Shown piece after piece: positions 61,243 through 64,000 of a DNA stretch of 64,000 nt (its first letter is position 1; the number at the start of each line of letters is the position of its first letter). Origin of the DNA: Aquimarina sediminis (GTDB lineage: Bacteria > Bacteroidota > Bacteroidia > Flavobacteriales > Flavobacteriaceae); NCBI RefSeq assembly GCF_002895435.1, contig NZ_POYJ01000012.1:62001-126000 (forward strand), written 5' to 3'. Both the position numbers and the translations under genes were made by a program. The notes below the pieces were generated by a model. It saw only the letters and a program-made list of their open reading frames with translations, did no database searches and was not told the origin of the DNA.

Positions 61243-64000
61243 ATGCAAATTAAAAAGGTTTTAGTCGCTAATCGAGGAGAAATTGCAATCCGAATTTTTA
61301 GGGCTTGTACAGAAATTGGATTACAAACAGTAGGAGTGTACACCTACGAAGATAGGTATTCATTACATAGATATAAAGCTGATGAAGCATATCAGATTGG
61401 GGAAGATAATGAGCCTTTAAAGCCATACCTAAATGTTGACGCAATTGTTAATGTAGCCAAAAAAAACAATGTAGATGCGATTCATCCTGGATATGGGTTT
61501 CTTTCTGAAAATGCAGATTTTGCACAAAAATGTATAGAAAATGACATTATTTTTATTGGACCAAAAGTTTCAGTATTACGTTCTTTGGGAGATAAAATTA
61601 CAGCAAAAAAGGTAGCTATTGATAATGATATACCTATCATCCAAAGTAATCAGGAAGAACTTACAGATGTAAAAATAGCTTTAAAAGAAGCTCAACGTAT
61701 TGGTTTCCCTGTGATGCTAAAAGCAGCTTCTGGCGGAGGAGGTCGAGGAATGCGTGTCATTAGAAACGAAGAAGAATTAGAAAAAGCATACCCAGAATCT
61801 CGTAGAGAGGCTCTTAATGCCTTTGGAGATGATACTGTGTTTCTTGAAAAATTCGTTGAAAACCCAAAACATATCGAAATACAAATTGTAGCCGATCACC
61901 ATGGTAATATGGTACACCTTTTTGAACGGGATTGTTCGGTACAACGTCGTTATCAAAAAGTGATCGAATATGCACCTTCTTTTGGAGTATCAGAACAAAT
62001 AAAACAAGACCTGTATAATTATGCCCTTAAGATTTGTAAAGCTGTAGATTATAATAATATTGGTACCGTAGAGTTTCTGGTAGATGATGATGGAAGTATT
62101 TATTTTATAGAGGTAAATCCAAGAGTGCAAGTTGAGCATACAGTTACCGAGATTGTAACAGGAATTGATTTAATTAAAGCACAAGTGTTTATTGCCGGAG
62201 GATATAAATTATCGGATAAACAAATCAAAATAGAAAGCCAAGAAAGTCTTAAAACTACCGGTTTTGCATTACAATGTAGAATAACAACAGAAGACCCCGA
62301 GAATGATTTTAAACCAGATTATGGAACTATTACAACATATCGTAGTGCTTCAGGGTTCGGAATAAGGTTGGATGCAGGAAGTGTGTATCAAGGAGTAACC
62401 ATTTCTCCGTTTTTTGATTCGATGCTGGTTAAGATTTCTGCAAATAGTAGAACTCTGGATGGGGCATGCAGAAAGATGTTAAGAGCGTTATCCGAATTTA
62501 GAATACGAGGTGTAAAAACCAATATGCCTTTCTTAGCTAATATCCTTAACCACGAAACGTTTAGAAAAGGAGAAGTAACAGTTAATTTTATTCAGAATAC
62601 CAAATCATTATTTGAGGTCAAAGAGTCTCGTAACCGTGCTACCAAATTAGCAACTTTTTTGGGCGATATTATCGTAAATGGTAATGTTGATGTTAAAAAG
62701 ATTGACCCAACTAAGACTTTTGTGACACCTGTAGTTCCAAAATTTGATGAGAACGCCGGATATACAAAAGGGACTAAAAATATATTGACAGAGTTAGGAC
62801 CCGAAAAGTTTTCAGAATGGTTAAAAAATGAAAAGAAAATTCATTTTACAGACACTACAATGCGTGATGCGCATCAGAGTTTACTGGCAACCAGAATGAG
62901 AACATATGATATGCAAAAAGTAGCAGAAGGTTTTGCAAAAAATCACCCCGAAATCTTTAGTATGGAAGTATGGGGTGGAGCTACTTTTGATGTTTGCCTT
63001 CGTTTTCTGAAAGAAAACCCTTGGGAAAGATTACGCTCTTTGCGAAAAGCAATGCCTAATCTATTGCTTCAAATGCTTATAAGAGGATCTAATGGCGTTG
63101 GATATACAGCTTATCCAGATAATTTGATAGGGAAATTTGTAGAACAATCCTGGGAAAATGGCGTAGATGTTTTTAGAATCTTTGATTCATTGAACTGGAT
63201 GAAATCTATTGCTCCTTGTATAGAGCATGTACGAACAAAAACACAAGGGCTAGCGGAGGGGTCTCTGTGTTATACAGGAGATATTTTGGACCCCAAAAGA
63301 ACCAAATACACGCTAGAGTATTATATTCAATTAGCCAAAGATATAGAGAATGCAGGAGCGCATATACTTGGTATCAAAGATATGGCAGGGCTATTAAAAC
63401 CATATGCAGCCTATGAATTGGTCTCGGCATTAAAATCAGAGATCAACATACCTATCCACTTACACACGCATGATACTTCTTCGGTACAATCGGCAACATA
63501 TCTTAAAGCCATTGAGGCAGGAGTAGATGTTGTAGATGTTGCTTTGGGGGGATTATCAGGTTTAACTGCGCAGCCTAATTTTAATGCAATCATAGAAATG
63601 ATGAGGTTTCATGAACGAGAGAATGTAATGAATATTCCCAAATTAAATGAGTATTCTAATTATTGGGAGACCGTTAGAGATTATTACTATGTTTTTGAAT
63701 CAGGACTTAAAGCCGGAACAGGAGAGGTATATCAACATGAAATCCCCGGAGGACAATATTCTAACCTCAAACCACAGGCACAAGGATTAGGGTTGGCAGA
63801 TCGTTTTCATGAAATCACCAAAATGTATGGAGAAGTAAATGAACTGTTTGGAGATATTGTAAAGGTAACGCCAAGTTCTAAAGTTGTTGGAGATATGGCG
63901 CAATATCTGGTAAGTAATAATCTTACTATAGAAGATGTAAAGGAGAGAGGAGATACCATTTCATATCCGCAATCTGTAGTCAGCCTGTTCAAAGGAGAAT
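61243..64000 (+). CDS. pyc: Pyruvate carboxylase, C-terminus cut by window edge
   Basis: The enzyme converts pyruvate, bicarbonate and ATP to oxaloacetate. About 919 of roughly 1150 residues are present. The start is ATG 61243: MQIKKVLVANRGEIAIRIFR is the biotin carboxylase N-terminus, and LKAASGGGGRGMRV is the ATP-grasp loop. EVNPRVQVEHTVTE carries the catalytic region. The carboxyltransferase domain begins near residue 530 with FTDTTMRDAHQSLLATRM, and HLHTHDTSS supplies metal-binding His residues. The biotin-carrier domain lies beyond the window. birA at 27881 would biotinylate it. Confidence 0.96.
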   Translation, partial: MQIKKVLVANRGEIAIRIFRACTEIGLQTVGVYTYEDRYSLHRYKADEAYQIGEDNEPLKPYLNVDAIVNVAKKNNVDAIHPGYGFLSENADFAQKCIENDIIFIGPKVSVLRSLGDKITAKKVAIDNDIPIIQSNQEELTDVKIALKEAQRIGFPVMLKAASGGGGRGMRVIRNEEELEKAYPESRREALNAFGDDTVFLEKFVENPKHIEIQIVADHHGNMVHLFERDCSVQRRYQKVIEYAPSFGVSEQIKQDLYNYALKICKAVDYNNIGTVEFLVDDDGSIYFIEVNPRVQVEHTVTEIVTGIDLIKAQVFIAGGYKLSDKQIKIESQESLKTTGFALQCRITTEDPENDFKPDYGTITTYRSASGFGIRLDAGSVYQGVTISPFFDSMLVKISANSRTLDGACRKMLRALSEFRIRGVKTNMPFLANILNHETFRKGEVTVNFIQNTKSLFEVKESRNRATKLATFLGDIIVNGNVDVKKIDPTKTFVTPVVPKFDENAGYTKGTKNILTELGPEKFSEWLKNEKKIHFTDTTMRDAHQSLLATRMRTYDMQKVAEGFAKNHPEIFSMEVWGGATFDVCLRFLKENPWERLRSLRKAMPNLLLQMLIRGSNGVGYTAYPDNLIGKFVEQSWENGVDVFRIFDSLNWMKSIAPCIEHVRTKTQGLAEGSLCYTGDILDPKRTKYTLEYYIQLAKDIENAGAHILGIKDMAGLLKPYAAYELVSALKSEINIPIHLHTHDTSSVQSATYLKAIEAGVDVVDVALGGLSGLTAQPNFNAIIEMMRFHERENVMNIPKLNEYSNYWETVRDYYYVFESGLKAGTGEVYQHEIPGGQYSNLKPQAQGLGLADRFHEITKMYGEVNELFGDIVKVTPSSKVVGDMAQYLVSNNLTIEDVKERGDTISYPQSVVSLFKGE

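Overview
The window is chromosomal DNA from a Bacteroidota bacterium, most likely a marine member of the Flavobacteriaceae. Four things point there: AT-rich DNA, repeated -7 elements of the form TAnnTTTG with almost no Shine-Dalgarno sequences, many lipoproteins with a Cys at about residue 16-28, and Bacteroidota-type gene pairs such as Nif3 with a CT398-like coiled-coil protein, or DUF1501 with DUF1800. I cannot name the genus from sequence alone.

Layout. 1-2.7 kb: end-truncated lipoprotein, proS, two identical tRNA-Glu genes and rpsT. 2.7-3.6 kb: a decayed ISL3-like insertion sequence with an exact 209-bp tandem duplication. 3.6-10 kb: an Ig-like repeat surface protein, a glycosyltransferase, the CT398-like/nif3 pair and lpxK. 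10-18 kb: a lipA-gapA-hybrid histidine kinase operon, a small orphan protein, an ECF sigma factor with a tiny membrane protein, murB and an aminotransferase. 18-30 kb: an aspartyl protease with PDZ domain, a DUF1573 protein, valS, an acyl-CoA-binding protein, a phospholipid cluster (LUD protein, cdsA, psd), ftsH-rsfS, birA, an SRPBCC protein, pyrE and a NUDIX hydrolase. 30-37 kb: GH18 lipoprotein, M14 peptidase, SulP transporter with an unusual insertion and a Cys-rich lipoprotein.

37-44 kb is the most unusual part. An Lgt-like membrane protein overlaps a radical SAM enzyme of the COG1964 (MJ0619/Tes-like) type, which overlaps a two-helix mini-protein followed by its paralogue. Then come a long non-coding gap with a 15-T tract, an orphan 251-residue protein, an LCM-type methyltransferase with a small peptide gene, and two consecutive Roadblock/LC7-like proteins with no GTPase nearby.

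44-64 kb: GyrI-like protein, DUF1501/DUF1800 pair, VOC protein, coaD, ddl, PASTA protein, RluA-type pseudouridine synthase, membrane AraC regulator, amidohydrolase, cold-shock protein, GH99-like lipoprotein, yaaA, a complete TRAP transporter (dctQ, dctM, dctP), an unknown lipoprotein, and pyruvate carboxylase, which runs off the right edge.

Most of the window is core metabolism and envelope biogenesis. The best candidate for an undescribed system is the Lgt-like/radical SAM/mini-membrane-protein operon at 37165-39796. It looks like a lipid- or lipoprotein-modifying unit, but its substrate is unknown and that function is inferred.
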